Numbered from the stretch's first letter, positions 7,876 through 19,378 are shown. The stretch: DNA of 32,926 nt from an uncultured Ruminococcus sp. (GCA_949283135.1 CASDRM010000063.1:1-32926); one strand, 5' to 3'. The notes: a model not told the origin generated them from the letters alone. Translations and numbers: made by a program.

Positions 7876-9906
7876 ATGTCCTTGAGCGACAGCGTGATGT
7901 ATCTTGGCGGAGTGGGTCCAAAGCGTGCGGAGCTGCTTAAAAAGCTGGATATCCATACGGTCAGGGACGTTTTGTACCACCTTCCGAGAAGCTATATAGA
8001 CCTGAGCGCACCGGTGAGGATCTCCGAGGCGGCATTGGGAGAGCAGTGTACGGTGCGGGTGAGGGTGGTAAAAAAGAGACCGCCCGCCCTGATAAGAAAA
8101 AACATGAGGATATACAAGGTCTTATGCACCGACGGAGAGTCGGATATGACGGTGGTCATTTTCAACTCGGTGTATCTGTATAACTCACTTTCGGAGGGAG
8201 AGGACTATATACTGTACGGCAGGATGAGCGGTAACCTCACATCTCGTGAGATGAGCTCCCCAATAATTCTGAAATATTCCTCTGCCGACAAAATACTTCC
8301 CGTTTACCATCTGACAGAGGGTATAAGCGCGCAGGTAATGCGTTCCTGCGTGAGGTCTGCCCTCAAAAGACAGGATGTAGCTGACTGCGAGACGCTGCCC
8401 GAGGATATTTTGCGGGAGTGCTCGTTGATAAGCTGCGAGAACGCCATAAGACAGATACACTTTCCGCAAAACGAAGGCATGATAGCTCCGGCAAGAAGAC
8501 GTCTGGCGTTTGACGAGCTGCTTGCTCTTCGGCTCGCCATGCTTTCAATGAGGGAGAAAAACCGCAGCCTCACCGCTTATGCATTGGGTAACAAGCCGAT
8601 TTCCCGCTATTACTCCTCTTTGCCGTTTGAGCTGACCAACGCTCAAAAAAGAGCGATAGAGGAATGTCTTTCGGATATGCGCGGGGATATTCCGATGAAC
8701 AGGCTGATTTTGGGCGATGTCGGCTCCGGCAAGACCGCCGTGGCGGCGGCGTGCTGCTATTTCGCCTTTTTGAACGGCTGCCAGTCCTGTCTGATGGCGC
8801 CGACCGAGATACTTGCCGACCAGCATTATGAAACGCTCACCGGGTTTTTGGCTCCTCTCGGGGTCAGGGTGGCTCTGCTTAAGGGCTCTATGACCCCAAA
8901 GGCAAAGTCGCAGATGAAGCTGAGGCTTGCCGCCGGGGAGTACGACGTCGCGGTCGGCACTCACGCCCTGATAGGTGAGAGCACGGAGTTTAGGAACCTT
9001 GCGCTCGTAATAACCGACGAGCAGCACAGGTTCGGCGTCAGGCAGCGGGACAGCCTCGCCAAAAAGGGAGAGAACCCCCATCGTCTGGTCATGAGCGCAA
9101 CACCTATCCCGAGAACTCTCGCGCTGATGATATACGGCGAGCTGGACATATCCATACTTGACGAGCTGCCGAAGGGAAGAAAGAAGGTCGAGACCTACGC
9201 TGTCACCGGTAAGCTGAGGGAGCGGGCGTACCGCTTCGCTGCAAAGCAGATAGACGAGGGGAGGCAGGCGTACATCGTCTGCCCTGCGATAGAGGACGCC
9301 GAGGGAGGTCTTGACATAAAGAATGTCACCGAGAGGGCAAGAGCTTTTAAGGAAGGCGTATTTAAAAACTACCGAATAGCTATTCTTCACGGAAAGATGC
9401 CCGCACAGACCAAGGAAAGTGTCATGAGGGGCTTCAAGGAGGGTAAAATCGACCTTCTTGTCTGCACTACCGTGGTAGAGGTGGGAGTGGATGTCCCGAA
9501 CGCCTCGGTCATGGTGGTGGAGGACGCAGACAGATTCGGGCTGAGCCAGCTCCACCAGCTTCGCGGAAGAGTGGGCAGGGGAGAGTATCAGTCCTATTGC
9601 ATTCTGATAGCGGAAAATCCCGGCGAGGACTCTAAAAAGAGGCTAAGAGCGCTGACAGCCTCCTCGGACGGCTTCGCTATATCAGAGGCGGATTTGAAGC
9701 TCAGAGGTCCGGGAGACTTTTTCGGTCAGGCGCAGCACGGACTTCCAAGACTCAAGATAGCGGATCTTGCCGCTGACTCCGACCTTGTCAGGCTCGCCTC
9801 GGATACCGCCGACCGGCTTTACGGCTCAGGCTTCCTTGCCTCCGAACAGGGCGGGGCGCTGAAGAGCAGGGTAGACGCTCTCTTAGGCGAGGGCGCGAAA
9901 AACTAA
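7876..9906 (+). CDS. recG: ATP-dependent DNA helicase RecG
   Basis: Branch-migration helicase that regresses stalled replication forks and processes recombination intermediates. 676 residues from the ATG at 7876, which has GGGAGGTG at 7863-7870. The N-terminal wedge/OB region (about 1-230) includes GVGPKRAELLKKL and YHLPRSYIDLS. Helicase motifs follow: Walker A GDVGSGKT (280-287), DEQH (381-384), SATPIPRTL, the C-terminal motif TTVVEVGVDVPNA, and QLHQLRGRVGRG (558-569). Near the end, LKLRGPGDFFGQAQHGLP is a RecG hallmark. The length and motif order are standard. It has its own promoter, and no clear T-run terminator follows on the plus strand. Confidence 0.97.
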   Translation: MSLSDSVMYLGGVGPKRAELLKKLDIHTVRDVLYHLPRSYIDLSAPVRISEAALGEQCTVRVRVVKKRPPALIRKNMRIYKVLCTDGESDMTVVIFNSVYLYNSLSEGEDYILYGRMSGNLTSREMSSPIILKYSSADKILPVYHLTEGISAQVMRSCVRSALKRQDVADCETLPEDILRECSLISCENAIRQIHFPQNEGMIAPARRRLAFDELLALRLAMLSMREKNRSLTAYALGNKPISRYYSSLPFELTNAQKRAIEECLSDMRGDIPMNRLILGDVGSGKTAVAAACCYFAFLNGCQSCLMAPTEILADQHYETLTGFLAPLGVRVALLKGSMTPKAKSQMKLRLAAGEYDVAVGTHALIGESTEFRNLALVITDEQHRFGVRQRDSLAKKGENPHRLVMSATPIPRTLALMIYGELDISILDELPKGRKKVETYAVTGKLRERAYRFAAKQIDEGRQAYIVCPAIEDAEGGLDIKNVTERARAFKEGVFKNYRIAILHGKMPAQTKESVMRGFKEGKIDLLVCTTVVEVGVDVPNASVMVVEDADRFGLSQLHQLRGRVGRGEYQSYCILIAENPGEDSKKRLRALTASSDGFAISEADLKLRGPGDFFGQAQHGLPRLKIADLAADSDLVRLASDTADRLYGSGFLASEQGGALKSRVDALLGEGAKN

Positions 9907-9934
9907 AGTCGGCTTTCTATACCGAGCCGTATGC

Positions 9935-9970
9935 AAAAACCGGTCTGTCGTTTTAGGCGGCAGACCGGTT
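9935..9970 (-). terminator. Terminator for the DUF4349 gene (minus strand)
   Basis: Ten-base arms AACCGGTCTG (9938-9947) / CAGACCGGTT (9961-9970). Only the minus strand has a T-run after the stem (the A-run at 9935-9939 on the plus strand), so it terminates leftward transcription. recG may share the hairpin less efficiently. Confidence 0.75.
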
Positions 9971-10029
9971 CCTGATTGGGGGATAGTAAAACTCAAATTG
10001 TCTAAATTCCGGATAACCGTGGCTTGACG

Positions 10030-11034
10030 TTATTTGCCGCTGTCATCCTTCTCGCTGTCCTTAGTGTTATTTGGCAGCTTGTTGGGGTAATGCTTCTCAT
10101 AGCCGGATTTGTTCTTTCTTATTATTGCCCTTATGATAACAACTATGATAGCTATAATGGCGCCGTAGATTATGAGATACGGCAGCGAGCTGACTATGCC
10201 GACAAAGAAATTCTTGAAGCCGTTTCCGATATCGCTGAGGTTTTCGGAGAGGTTTTGACCGATTCTTTCAAATACTCCGAGCTGAGCTACAGACTCGGAT
10301 ATCTTTTTTACCTCTTGCACGCTGAGCCTGAGGGTGCTGTAGGCAATGAGGCTGTCATATGACTTTAGCTGGGCTGTGAAGGACTCTATCTGGTAGTTTA
10401 CGTCTGTCAGATAGCTTTGTATCTGAAGTATCTCGTCTACCGTCTGAGCCTGCTCCATAAGCTTGAGAAAGCTTTCCTGCTCGGCACGGAGCGAGGCGAG
10501 TCTTGCCTCGATGTCCACATAGCTTGAGGTCACATCGTCTACATACTCGTAGGAATAGGTGACGGCGGCCATATCGCCTATAAGGCTTGTAAATTCCTCA
10601 AATCTGTCTGCCGGAATACGTAAGGTATAGTTTGCGCTGCGCAGATCTGACTCATAATAGGAATTAAGGCTCATTGTGGAGTCCTGGACATATCCGCCGT
10701 ACTCGGAGACTTTTTGCGAAAGCTCGGTTGTAAAGCTGTCAAAATCAATCGTTTCAACGCTCATATCCTTGTTCTTTATAATCTTGCGTTCTGATAATGC
10801 GTCCGCCTCGGGGCTGTCGGATGCCACCGATTCCTCGGGCAGCATTGGAGATGAGGGATACGCGACGGAGTCCTCGGCAATTTCAGCCGTTTCCTTATCA
10901 ATCCATCCGGTGACGCCCGAGGCTGACTGGTTGTAGATGTTGTCCGACGCTTCGCTGCTGTCAGCGCAGGAGCACAGAATGACCGCGGAGAAGAGCAGCG
11001 CGACCGCTGCTGTAATGATTCGCTTTATTTTCAC
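10030..11034 (-). CDS. DUF4349 domain lipoprotein
   Basis: A GTG start at 11034 is chosen because GAAAGGA lies 9 bases upstream; upstream in-frame codons lack one. The signal peptide ends ILCSC (lipidated Cys23). A Ser/Glu/Ala-rich linker leads to a DUF4349 domain (about residues 85-265): RKIIKNKDMSVETIDFDSF, SEYGGYVQDSTMS, YTLRIPADRFEEF, then a long coiled helix with ARLASLRAEQESFLKLMEQA and TVDEILQIQSYL, and YSTLRLSVQEVKK. A transmembrane helix near the C-terminus (around LPYLIIYGAIIAIIVVIIRA) and a Lys-rich tail follow. Family members sit at the cell surface; their function is not established. It is divergent from rpoB. Confidence 0.85.
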   Translation of the reverse strand: MKIKRIITAAVALLFSAVILCSCADSSEASDNIYNQSASGVTGWIDKETAEIAEDSVAYPSSPMLPEESVASDSPEADALSERKIIKNKDMSVETIDFDSFTTELSQKVSEYGGYVQDSTMSLNSYYESDLRSANYTLRIPADRFEEFTSLIGDMAAVTYSYEYVDDVTSSYVDIEARLASLRAEQESFLKLMEQAQTVDEILQIQSYLTDVNYQIESFTAQLKSYDSLIAYSTLRLSVQEVKKISESVAQLGVFERIGQNLSENLSDIGNGFKNFFVGIVSSLPYLIIYGAIIAIIVVIIRAIIRKNKSGYEKHYPNKLPNNTKDSEKDDSGK

Positions 11035-11463
11035 TATTATCAGTCCTTTCGGTCTCTTTTGTAAATAAAACAATTAAGCCCGGATTTTTATTGCGCTAAA
11101 GCAGAAAAAATTGATTTTTCTCTCATAATTTTGAACTGATTGCTATAAGTTCACTATATTGAGACCGGGATATATGGCATATTTAGGCATTATCACGAAA
11201 AATATTTATTTTGCAAACTCCACTTGACATATTGACAAAAATAGTGTAACCTTTTAATTTGTATCATAATGGCAAAAAAGACGCCTATTTTAAAAAAGCC
11301 GATTTTTGGTTATGCTTTTTTAACGAAGTTTATTAAAGATAACGGCTGACATGTGTTTAAACATAACAAATGTGTTCTGCCAAGGCGGACAGTCGGCAAA
11401 AATCGGCGCGGCTTTTAGCGATTATTTCTTAATAATATATAAAGAATGAGGAGTGATAAGCCA
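11035..11463. promoter_or_regulatory. Divergent regulatory region and long rpoB leader
   Basis: This 429-base stretch holds no gene that I can support. On the plus strand two overlapping -35 boxes occur, TTGACA at 11224-11229 and 11232-11237; the second has TAATTT 17 bases downstream (11255-11260). On the minus strand TTGCAA (11216-11211) and GATAAT (11194-11189) with 16 bases could serve the DUF4349 gene. The rest is a roughly 200-base rpoB leader with inverted repeats: GCCGATTTTTG (11298-11308) pairs perfectly with CAAAAATCGGC (11397-11407), and AAAAAAGC / GCTTTTTT could form a competing hairpin at about 11292-11321. Confidence 0.6.
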
Positions 11464-14400
11464 ATGGTCAATGTCAAGGACGTGCAGCTGGGTAAAAACG
11501 TAGTCCGCAAGAGCTTCGCCAAAATCAACGAGGTTCTTGAGATGCCAAATCTCATCGACATTCAGAAATCTTCCTACAAGTGGTTTTTGGATGAGGGCTT
11601 AAGAGAGGTATTCAAGGACGTCTCCATCAAGGATTACAACAACACTCTGGAGCTGAGCTTTATTGACTACAGGCTCGACGCAGAGCCCAAGTACACTATT
11701 GCGGAATGCAAGGAGCGTGATACGACATATGCGGCTCCGCTGAGGGTTACCGCAAGACTCCACAACCTTGAGACAGGCGAGATCAAGGACAGCGAGGTAT
11801 ACATGGGCGACTTCCCGCTTATGACCCCCTCCGGCACATTTGTAATAAACGGCGCGGAGCGTGTCATAGTTTCTCAGCTGGTTCGTTCTCCGGGCGTTTA
11901 CTATGCGGTGGAGAAGGACAAGGTTGGTAAAGATCTCTTCAAATCTACCGTCATACCCAACAGAGGCGCATGGCTGGAGTACGAGATGGACTCAAACGAT
12001 GTGGTTTACGTGCGCATCGACAAGAACAGAAAGATCCCGATAACCACATTCATAAGAGCTCTGGGAGTAGGCACCAATGCCGAGATAGACGAGTACTTCG
12101 ACAACGACCCGAGGCTTGCCGCGACCATCATGCAAAAGGACTCCACCACCACTACCGAGGAGGGTCTTATCGAGGTCTACAAGAAGCTTCGCCCCGGAGA
12201 GCCTTCTACTGTCGACAGCGCGATAACACATATAAACAACCTCTTCTTCGACCCGAGAAGATATGACCTTTGCAGGTTCGGACGCTACAAGTACAACAAG
12301 AAGCTCGGCGTTGCTTCAAGAATCGCCGGCTTTGTGCTTGCAAGACCGGTAGTCAATCCGCTCACAGGAGAGATTATCGCTGACGCCGGCGAGATGATAA
12401 CCAAGGAACGCGCCGCCGAGATAGAGTCCTGCGGTGTTACCGAGGTCTACATCCTCGTCGAGAAGAGAGAAACTATAACCAGCCCCACCGGCGAGGTGAC
12501 CCACAAGGTCGACAATGTCGAGGTCAAGGTAATAGGCAACGGAATGGTCGACATATCAAAGTATGTCAACTTTGACGCCAAGCCGCTCGGCATAAACGAG
12601 AAGGTTTCCTTCAAGGTTCTCAAGGAGATCCTTGAGTCCGCCTCCAATGACGATGACATCGCGAGAATGGTTGCCGAGAGAGCGGAGGAGCTGATACCCA
12701 AGCATATCGTTCTTGAGGACATAATGGCTACAATAAGCTACTTCCTCAATCTCTGCGAGGGAGTAGGAACGATAGACGACATCGACCACCTCGGAAACAG
12801 AAGAATCCGCTGCGTAGGCGAGCTTTTGCAGAACCAGTTCAGAATAGGCTTCTCCAGAATGGAGAGAGTTATTCGCGAGAGGATGAATATCCAGTCTCAG
12901 GACATCGAGGTAGTCACCCCCACCGCTCTGATAAACATAAGACCGATAACCGCGGCTATCAAGGAGTTCTTTGGCTCCTCGCCGCTGTCCCAGTTCATGG
13001 ATCAGACCAACCCCCTCGCGGAGCTTACTCATAAGAGAAGGCTTTCCGCTTTGGGTCCCGGCGGACTTTCCCGTGACCGCGCGGGCTTCGAGGTTCGAGA
13101 CGTGCACTATTCCCACTACGGAAGGATGTGTCCTATCGAGACCCCTGAAGGACCTAACATCGGACTTATCTCATATCTTGCGTCCTTCGCCAAGATCAAC
13201 GAGTACGGCTTTATAGAAGCGCCGTACCGCAGAGTCGACAAGGCGACCGGAGTTGTCACCGACGAGGTCGTATACATGACCGCCGACGTCGAGGACAACT
13301 ACATGGTAGCTCAGGCGAACGAGCCTCTTACCCCGGACAACAAGTTTGCCAGAGCCAAGGTAAACGGCAGATACCGTGACCAGATCATGGAGATCGACCG
13401 TGAGAACATAGACTTTATGGATGTATCGCCAAAGATGGTTGTTTCCGTCGCTACGGCGATGATACCCTTCCTTGAGAACGACGACGCGAACCGTGCCCTG
13501 ATGGGCGCTAACATGCAGCGTCAGGCGGTACCGCTTCTTGTGACTGAGAATCCTATAGTCGGTACTGGAATGGAGTATAAGGCGTGCGTTGACTCCGGAG
13601 TAGCGGTAGTCTGCGAGAACCCCGGCGTAGTCGAGAGAGTTGACGCTTCGGAGATAGTCGTCCGCGAGGATTCCGGCGAGCACAAGGTTTACCAGCTCAC
13701 AAAGTTCAAGCGTTCCAACTCGGGAACCTGCACAAACCAGCGCCCGATCGTAAGCAAGGGTGAAAGAGTAGAGCGCAACCAGGTAATAGGCGACGGACCC
13801 GCTACCTGCAACGGCGAGATATCGCTCGGAAAGAACGCTCTCATAGGCTTTATGACCTGGGAGGGCTACAACTACGAGGACGCCGTTCTGCTAAACGAGA
13901 AGCTTGTAAGAAATGACGTTTATACCTCTGTTCATATAGAGGAGTATGAGATAGAGTGCCGCGACACCAAGCTCGGTCCCGAGGAGATAACGAAGGACAT
14001 ACCCGGAGTCGGCGAGGATGCTCTTAAGGATCTTGACGAAAACGGAATCATAAGAATAGGCGCAGAGGTAAGAAGCGGCGATATACTTGTTGGTAAGGTG
14101 ACACCCAAGGGCGAGACAGAACTCACCGCAGAGGAAAGACTTTTGCGCGCTATATTCGGCGAGAAGGCAAGAGAGGTAAGGGACAACTCCCTCCGTGTGC
14201 CTCACGGCGAGTCTGGAATAATCATTGACGTAAAGGTGTTCACTCCTGAGAACTGCGACGAGCTTTCTCCCGGAGTAAATATGCTTGTCCGCTGCTATAT
14301 CGCTCAGAAGAGAAAGATCTCTGTAGGAGACAAGATGGCGGGTCGTCACGGAAACAAGGGTGTCGTATCAAGAATACTTTCACAGGAGGATATGCCCTTC

Positions 14401-15243
14401 CTCGAGGACGGTACGCCATTGGATATAGTTCTTAACCCGCTCGGCGTTCCTTCACGAATGAACATCGGTCAGGTGCTTGAGGTTCACCTCGGAATGGCGG
14501 CAAAGAAGCTCGGCTGGAAGGTAATGACCCCTGTATTCGACGGCGCGCATGAGGAGGACATAAGAGAGTGCTTCAAGCTTGCCGGAATGGCGGAGGACGG
14601 AAAGACGACGCTTTACGACGGACGTACCGGAGAGCCTTTTGACAACAGAGTAACGGTAGGCATCATGTACTACCTCAAGCTCCATCACCTTGTAGACGAT
14701 AAGATCCACGCTCGTTCAGTAGGACCCTACTCGCTGGTAACACAGCAGCCTCTCGGCGGTAAAGCTCAGTTCGGCGGTCAGAGATTCGGAGAGATGGAGG
14801 TTTGGGCGCTTGAGGCTTACGGCGCCGCGTACACTCTTCAGGAGATACTCACTGTTAAGTCTGACGATACCGTCGGAAGAGTAAAGACCTACGAGGCTAT
14901 AGTCAAGGGTCAGAATGTTCCCAAGGCCGGAATACCCGAGTCGTTCAGGGTGCTTGTCAAGGAGCTTCAGTCTCTGGCACTCGATGTCAGAGTCCTTGAC
15001 GAGCAGGGCGAAGAGATAGACCTCAAGCAGAACTTTGACGACGACAACGATATCATTCCTCAGCCTGTTTCGGATGTCGATGACACCGCGTTTGCGGGAG
15101 TCGAAACCATCGACGACGATTACACAAGCGATGCAATAGCCAACGACAGCGACGATTACTTAGACCCGGACGTTGATCCCGACGGCGACGAGATAACAGG
15201 ATTCTCCATCAGGGAGGACGAATCTCCGGAGGATCTCATTTGA
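11464..15243 (+). CDS. rpoB: RNA polymerase beta subunit
   Basis: 1259 residues from the ATG at 11464, which has AGGAG at 11449-11453; the ATG at 11446 has no such site. This is the catalytic-core beta subunit of RNA polymerase. The rifampicin pocket reads SQFMDQTNP...[14 protein letters not shown], with Asp513, His523 and Ser528 all in the sensitive wild-type state. [11 protein letters not shown] (956-966) and [24 protein letters not shown] are further core signatures. The C-terminus extends beyond the core as an Asp/Glu-rich tail of about 70 residues. rplJ and rplL are not directly upstream. rpoC follows after 61 bases, presumably cotranscribed. Confidence 0.98.
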   Translation: MVNVKDVQLGKNVVRKSFAKINEVLEMPNLIDIQKSSYKWFLDEGLREVFKDVSIKDYNNTLELSFIDYRLDAEPKYTIAECKERDTTYAAPLRVTARLHNLETGEIKDSEVYMGDFPLMTPSGTFVINGAERVIVSQLVRSPGVYYAVEKDKVGKDLFKSTVIPNRGAWLEYEMDSNDVVYVRIDKNRKIPITTFIRALGVGTNAEIDEYFDNDPRLAATIMQKDSTTTTEEGLIEVYKKLRPGEPSTVDSAITHINNLFFDPRRYDLCRFGRYKYNKKLGVASRIAGFVLARPVVNPLTGEIIADAGEMITKERAAEIESCGVTEVYILVEKRETITSPTGEVTHKVDNVEVKVIGNGMVDISKYVNFDAKPLGINEKVSFKVLKEILESASNDDDIARMVAERAEELIPKHIVLEDIMATISYFLNLCEGVGTIDDIDHLGNRRIRCVGELLQNQFRIGFSRMERVIRERMNIQSQDIEVVTPTALINIRPITAAIKEFFGSSPLSQFMDQTNPLAELTHKRRLSALGPGGLSRDRAGFEVRDVHYSHYGRMCPIETPEGPNIGLISYLASFAKINEYGFIEAPYRRVDKATGVVTDEVVYMTADVEDNYMVAQANEPLTPDNKFARAKVNGRYRDQIMEIDRENIDFMDVSPKMVVSVATAMIPFLENDDANRALMGANMQRQAVPLLVTENPIVGTGMEYKACVDSGVAVVCENPGVVERVDASEIVVREDSGEHKVYQLTKFKRSNSGTCTNQRPIVSKGERVERNQVIGDGPATCNGEISLGKNALIGFMTWEGYNYEDAVLLNEKLVRNDVYTSVHIEEYEIECRDTKLGPEEITKDIPGVGEDALKDLDENGIIRIGAEVRSGDILVGKVTPKGETELTAEERLLRAIFGEKAREVRDNSLRVPHGESGIIIDVKVFTPENCDELSPGVNMLVRCYIAQKRKISVGDKMAGRHGNKGVVSRILSQEDMPFLEDGTPLDIVLNPLGVPSRMNIGQVLEVHLGMAAKKLGWKVMTPVFDGAHEEDIRECFKLAGMAEDGKTTLYDGRTGEPFDNRVTVGIMYYLKLHHLVDDKIHARSVGPYSLVTQQPLGGKAQFGGQRFGEMEVWALEAYGAAYTLQEILTVKSDDTVGRVKTYEAIVKGQNVPKAGIPESFRVLVKELQSLALDVRVLDEQGEEIDLKQNFDDDNDIIPQPVSDVDDTAFAGVETIDDDYTSDAIANDSDDYLDPDVDPDGDEITGFSIREDESPEDLI

Positions 15244-15304
15244 GCCGATAAGGATCAGGTAGAAGCTAATCAGTCTGAAATTTAATGTAAAGAGGGTTTG
15301 AGCA

Positions 15305-18300
15305 TTGGACTTTAATGTTTTTGATCAAATAAAAATCGGTCTTGCGTCTCCTGAGCAGATTAGAAGCTGGTCTCACGGCGTCGTTGAGAAACCCGAAACC
15401 ATAAACTACCGCACCCAGAAGCCGGAGAGGGACGGACTCTTCTGCGAAAGGATCTTCGGTCCTACGAAGGACTGGGAGTGCCACTGCGGAAAATATAAAA
15501 AGATACGCTTCAAGGGCAAGGTGTGCGAGCGCTGCGGAGTTGAGGTAACAAGAGCCAAGGTAAGGCGCGAGAGGATGGGACACATCGAACTCGCCGCCCC
15601 CGTATCGCACATCTGGTATTTCAAGGGTACTCCCTCGAGAATAGGTCAGATGCTCGAGATCTCCCAGAAGAGACTCGAGGAGGTGCTTTACTTCACCAAG
15701 TACATCGTAACCGACCCCGGCGAGACAAGCCTTGAAAAGAAGCAGATACTCACCGAGAAGGAGTATCAGGATGCAAGGGAGCGCTTTGAGGACAAGTTCA
15801 AGGCGGGTATGGGCGCAGAAGCTATCAAGACTCTTTTGCAGGAAATCGATGTCGAGTCCCTTGCGAATGAGCTCAAGACGGAGCTCAAGGATCTTCCTCA
15901 GGGACAGAAGCGCATAAAGCTTCTGAAGAGGCTTGAGATAGTCGAGGCGTTCAGAGTTTCCGGCAACCGTCCCGAGTGGATGATACTCGACGTTGTGCCG
16001 GTAATTCCCCCGGATTTAAGACCTATGGTTCCCCTCGACGGCGGCAGATATGCCACCTCCGACCTTAACGACCTTTACAGGCGTGTAATAAACAGAAATA
16101 ACCGTCTTAAGAGGATGCTTGAGCTTGAGGCTCCCGATATCATTGTAAGAAATGAGAAGAGAATGCTTCAGGAAGCCGTTGACGCACTTATCGACAACGG
16201 CCGTCACGGCAGACCGGTAACAGGTCCGAATAACCGCGCATTCAAGTCTCTTTCCGACATGCTCAAGGGTAAGCAGGGACGCTTCCGTCAGAACCTTCTG
16301 GGTAAGAGAGTTGACTACTCCGGACGTTCGGTTATAGTTGTAGGTCCTGAGCTGAAGATGTATCAGTGCGGACTTCCCAAGGAGATGGCGTTAGAGCTCT
16401 TCAAGCCGTTCGTAATGAAGAGGCTGGTAGATACCAACCCGCAGATAAATATAAGATCGGCAAGAAAGATGGTAGAGCGCGGCAAGGACGAGGTATGGGA
16501 CGCTCTTGAGAACGTGATTCAGGGACACCCCGTTCTCCTAAACCGTGCGCCTACATTACACCGACTCGGCATCCAGGCGTTTGAGCCGGTGCTCGTCGAG
16601 GGAAGAGCCCTGAAGCTCCACCCGCTGGCATGTACCGCGTACAACGCCGACTTCGACGGCGACCAGATGTCAGTCCATGTGCCTCTGTCGGTAGAGGCTC
16701 AGGCTGAGGCGAGATTCCTGATGCTCGCCGCCAACAACCTTTTAAAGCCCGCCGACGGCAAGCCGGTAACCGTTCCTACACAGGACATGGTTCTGGGCTC
16801 CTACTATCTGACCCTTGAGAAGGACGGAGAGAAGGGCGAGGGCAAGATATTCCGCGATGTAAACGAGGCGATGATGGCTTATCAGGCGGGAATAGTATCT
16901 CTCCAGGCAAAGGTAAAGGTAAGAATGAGCCGCACCGTCGGAGATATCACCACCTCAAAGATAATAGACGCGACCGTAGGACGCCTTATTTTCAACGAAA
17001 ACATACCTCAGGATCTCGGATATGTGGACAGAAGCGATCCCGAGAAGCAGTTCGACCTTGAGATAAGCTTCCTCGTAAAGAAAAAGCAGCTCACCGATAT
17101 CATCGAGAGATGTATCCGCAAGCACGGTACCACCAAGACCAGCGAGGTTCTCGACTGCATCAAGGCTCTGGGCTTCAAGTATTCGACGAGAGCGGCTATC
17201 ACGGTAGCCGTCTGCGACGCTGAGATCCCTCCGGCAAAGAAGGAAATACTTGCCAACGCGGATAAGCTTGTCGATAAGATAGACGCTCAGTATAAGAGAG
17301 GTCTTATCTCAAGAGCTGAGAAGTCAAAGAGGTTTATCGAAATATGGTCAAAGGCGACAGACGATGTCACCGTTGCGCTTCAGAACAACCTCGACAAATA
17401 TAACCCGATTTACATGATGTCCGATTCCGGAGCCCGTGGTTCTATCGCTCAGATAAGACAGCTTGCCGGAATGAGAGGACTTATCGCGAACACCTCAGGC
17501 GCGACCATCGAGATGCCTATAAGAGCTAACTACCGTGAAGGACTCAACATCCTCGAGTACTTCATATCCTCAAGAGGAGCGCGTAAGGGTCTTACCGATA
17601 CGGCTCTGAGAACGGCGGACTCAGGATACCTTACAAGACGTCTTGTTGATGTATCTCAGGACGTTATTGTAACCGAGGAGGACTGCGGAACTCACGAGGG
17701 AATAGATGTATTTGAGATAAGAAACGGCAACGAGATGATAGAGCCGTTCGCAGAGAGACTTGTCGGACGCTTCCTTGTCGAGGATCTTGTATCCCCGGAA
17801 ACAGGCGAGCTGATAATGTCCAAGGATAAGCTGATGAACGCCGCTGACGCGAAGAAGGTCATCGAGGAGCTTGACAAAGAGGGTAAGGACAGGATCGCCA
17901 TTCGCTCGGTGCTCGGCTGCAAGTCCAAGAGAGGCGTTTGCGCTAAGTGCTACGGCATGGATCTTGCGCATTCGACCCTTGTATCGGTCGGCGAGGCGGT
18001 AGGCATTATCGCCGCTCAGTCGATAGGCGAGCCCGGTACTCAGCTTACGATGAGAACCTTCCACACCGGAGGCGTTGCTTCCGCGGAGGATATCACTCAG
18101 GGTCTTCCGAGAGTTGAGGAGCTCTTCGAGTCAAGAAAGCCGAAGGGCGCCGCGATACTCACCAGAATAAGCGGCGTGGTTTCCATTGAGGAAATCAAGA
18201 AGTCGAGAGTGATAGTTGTAACCAACACGGAGACCGGCGAGGTAGAGCAGTACCAGATCCCGTGGGACTACAGAATCAAGGTCAAGGACGGCGATCAGGT

Positions 18301-18889
18301 CAAGGCGGGAGACGAGCTGACAGCAGGCTCAAAGAACCCTGCGGACGTGCTTGCTATTTTGGGCAGCGAGGCCGTCAGAAACTACATCATCACCGAGGTT
18401 CAGAAGGTATACAGACTCCAGGGTGTTGACGTAAACGACAAGCATATCGAGGTTATTACCCGTCAGATGCTCCGCAAGGTAAAGATAGAGGATCCCGGCT
18501 CAAGCTACCTATTGCCCGGAACTCTTGTAGACAGGCACGAGATAGATGAAATAAACGCTCAGATTCAGGAAGAGATCGATGCAGGAGACACCTCTGCAAG
18601 GCTTATTACTACAAGCCCGGTCATCCAGGGTATCACAAAGGCGTCCTCAAGCTCGGAGAGCTTCCTCTCGGCTGCTTCCTTCCAGGAGACAACCCGTGCG
18701 CTCACCGATGCCGCTATCAAGGGCAAGAGCGACCATCTGCTCGGACTCAAGGAGAATGTAATTATCGGTAAGCTTCTTCCTGCCGGAACAGGAATGCAGG
18801 TATATAACAATGTCGAAGTTGTTTGCAACGATACCTACATCGAGCATGCGGCTCAGTCACACGAGCCCCCGCAGGAGACTGTGGTATAA
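15305..18889 (+). CDS. rpoC: RNA polymerase beta' subunit
   Basis: 1194 residues from a TTG start at 15305 ([20 protein letters not shown]), with GAGGG at 15292-15296. This is the catalytic beta' subunit. The N-terminal zinc ribbon has Cys59, Cys61, Cys74 and Cys77. The active-site loop NADFDGDQM (447-455) holds the magnesium-binding aspartates. The second zinc site uses Cys794, Cys872, Cys879 and Cys882. The trigger-loop segment [25 protein letters not shown] is intact. Length fits the Firmicutes form without large insertions. A strong terminator follows, so the rpoBC unit ends here and rpsL is not next. Confidence 0.98.
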   Translation: MDFNVFDQIKIGLASPEQIRSWSHGVVEKPETINYRTQKPERDGLFCERIFGPTKDWECHCGKYKKIRFKGKVCERCGVEVTRAKVRRERMGHIELAAPVSHIWYFKGTPSRIGQMLEISQKRLEEVLYFTKYIVTDPGETSLEKKQILTEKEYQDARERFEDKFKAGMGAEAIKTLLQEIDVESLANELKTELKDLPQGQKRIKLLKRLEIVEAFRVSGNRPEWMILDVVPVIPPDLRPMVPLDGGRYATSDLNDLYRRVINRNNRLKRMLELEAPDIIVRNEKRMLQEAVDALIDNGRHGRPVTGPNNRAFKSLSDMLKGKQGRFRQNLLGKRVDYSGRSVIVVGPELKMYQCGLPKEMALELFKPFVMKRLVDTNPQINIRSARKMVERGKDEVWDALENVIQGHPVLLNRAPTLHRLGIQAFEPVLVEGRALKLHPLACTAYNADFDGDQMSVHVPLSVEAQAEARFLMLAANNLLKPADGKPVTVPTQDMVLGSYYLTLEKDGEKGEGKIFRDVNEAMMAYQAGIVSLQAKVKVRMSRTVGDITTSKIIDATVGRLIFNENIPQDLGYVDRSDPEKQFDLEISFLVKKKQLTDIIERCIRKHGTTKTSEVLDCIKALGFKYSTRAAITVAVCDAEIPPAKKEILANADKLVDKIDAQYKRGLISRAEKSKRFIEIWSKATDDVTVALQNNLDKYNPIYMMSDSGARGSIAQIRQLAGMRGLIANTSGATIEMPIRANYREGLNILEYFISSRGARKGLTDTALRTADSGYLTRRLVDVSQDVIVTEEDCGTHEGIDVFEIRNGNEMIEPFAERLVGRFLVEDLVSPETGELIMSKDKLMNAADAKKVIEELDKEGKDRIAIRSVLGCKSKRGVCAKCYGMDLAHSTLVSVGEAVGIIAAQSIGEPGTQLTMRTFHTGGVASAEDITQGLPRVEELFESRKPKGAAILTRISGVVSIEEIKKSRVIVVTNTETGEVEQYQIPWDYRIKVKDGDQVKAGDELTAGSKNPADVLAILGSEAVRNYIITEVQKVYRLQGVDVNDKHIEVITRQMLRKVKIEDPGSSYLLPGTLVDRHEIDEINAQIQEEIDAGDTSARLITTSPVIQGITKASSSSESFLSAASFQETTRALTDAAIKGKSDHLLGLKENVIIGKLLPAGTGMQVYNNVEVVCNDTYIEHAAQSHEPPQETVV

Positions 18890-18929
18890 AAATCGGAGAT
18901 ATCCGTTAATATTTTCACAGCTATGCTGC

Positions 18930-18970
18930 AAAGCGGCGAATCATGCTTGGTTCGCCGCTTTTATTATTAT
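18930..18970 (+). terminator. Terminator of the rpoBC unit
   Basis: Eleven-base perfect stem AAAGCGGCGAA (18930-18940) / TTCGCCGCTTT (18951-18961), a 10-base loop, then an AT-rich T-containing tail. Confidence 0.88.
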
Positions 18971-18988
18971 ATTGATAAATAATATACC

Positions 18989-19017
18989 TTGACAGACAAT
19001 GTATATTATGATATAAT
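18989..19017 (+). promoter_or_regulatory. Consensus promoter of the padR operon, likely autoregulated
   Basis: TTGACA (18989-18994), 17 bases, TATAAT (19012-19017): a perfect sigma-A consensus. The spacer and -10 contain an imperfect palindrome around TATATTATGATATA, where a PadR dimer could bind and shut off its own operon. Confidence 0.8.
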
Positions 19018-19042
19018 GTGAGCGAATAAGGAGGCTGATGAG

Positions 19043-19375
19043 ATGTCGATGGCATCTGAGCTTATGCGCGGAAGAGTCGACGCCGCGATCTTGGCAAACA
19101 TTATCAACAAGGACAGCTACGGCTATGAGATAAACAAAATGATATTCCACAAGTCGGGCAGCAGATATGAGCTTAACGAAGCCACGCTGTACACCGCGTT
19201 CAAGAGGCTGATAGACCTTGGCTATATCGTCACCTACTGGGGAGAAGGGGAAGTCGGCGCGAGGAGAAAATACTACAGGATAACTCCAGACGGAAAGAAA
19301 GCATATTATCGTATGGTGAGCGAGTGGGAGGACGCAAAGAAGCTTGTTGACGCCATACTTGAAACGGAGGAATAA
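19043..19375 (+). CDS. PadR-family transcriptional regulator
   Basis: 110-residue winged-helix repressor. The sequence SELMRGRVDAAILANIINKDSYGYEINKMI is the typical PadR helix-turn-helix start; NEATLYTAFKRLIDLGYIVTYW is the recognition helix and wing entry; and GARRKYYRITPDGKKAY forms the wing. The C-terminal helix (about 90-110) is short, as in the small PadR subgroup that dimerises through it. AAGGAGG at 19028-19034 precedes the ATG by 8 bases. It is first in a three-gene operon with a HAAS-type membrane protein and a DUF4097 protein, an association well known in Firmicutes. Autoregulation is inferred from the palindromic consensus promoter; the inducing signal is unknown. Confidence 0.92.
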   Translation: MSMASELMRGRVDAAILANIINKDSYGYEINKMIFHKSGSRYELNEATLYTAFKRLIDLGYIVTYWGEGEVGARRKYYRITPDGKKAYYRMVSEWEDAKKLVDAILETEE

Positions 19376-19378
19376 AAG

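Noticed and set aside
8545-9555. Minus-strand open frame of 336 codons opposite recG
   Set aside because: It lies wholly within conserved helicase motifs of recG and has no start signals.
10024-10362. Plus-strand open frame of 112 codons with hydrophobic residues
   Set aside because: It is the reverse of the transmembrane part of the DUF4349 gene, which has a real start, lipobox and terminator.
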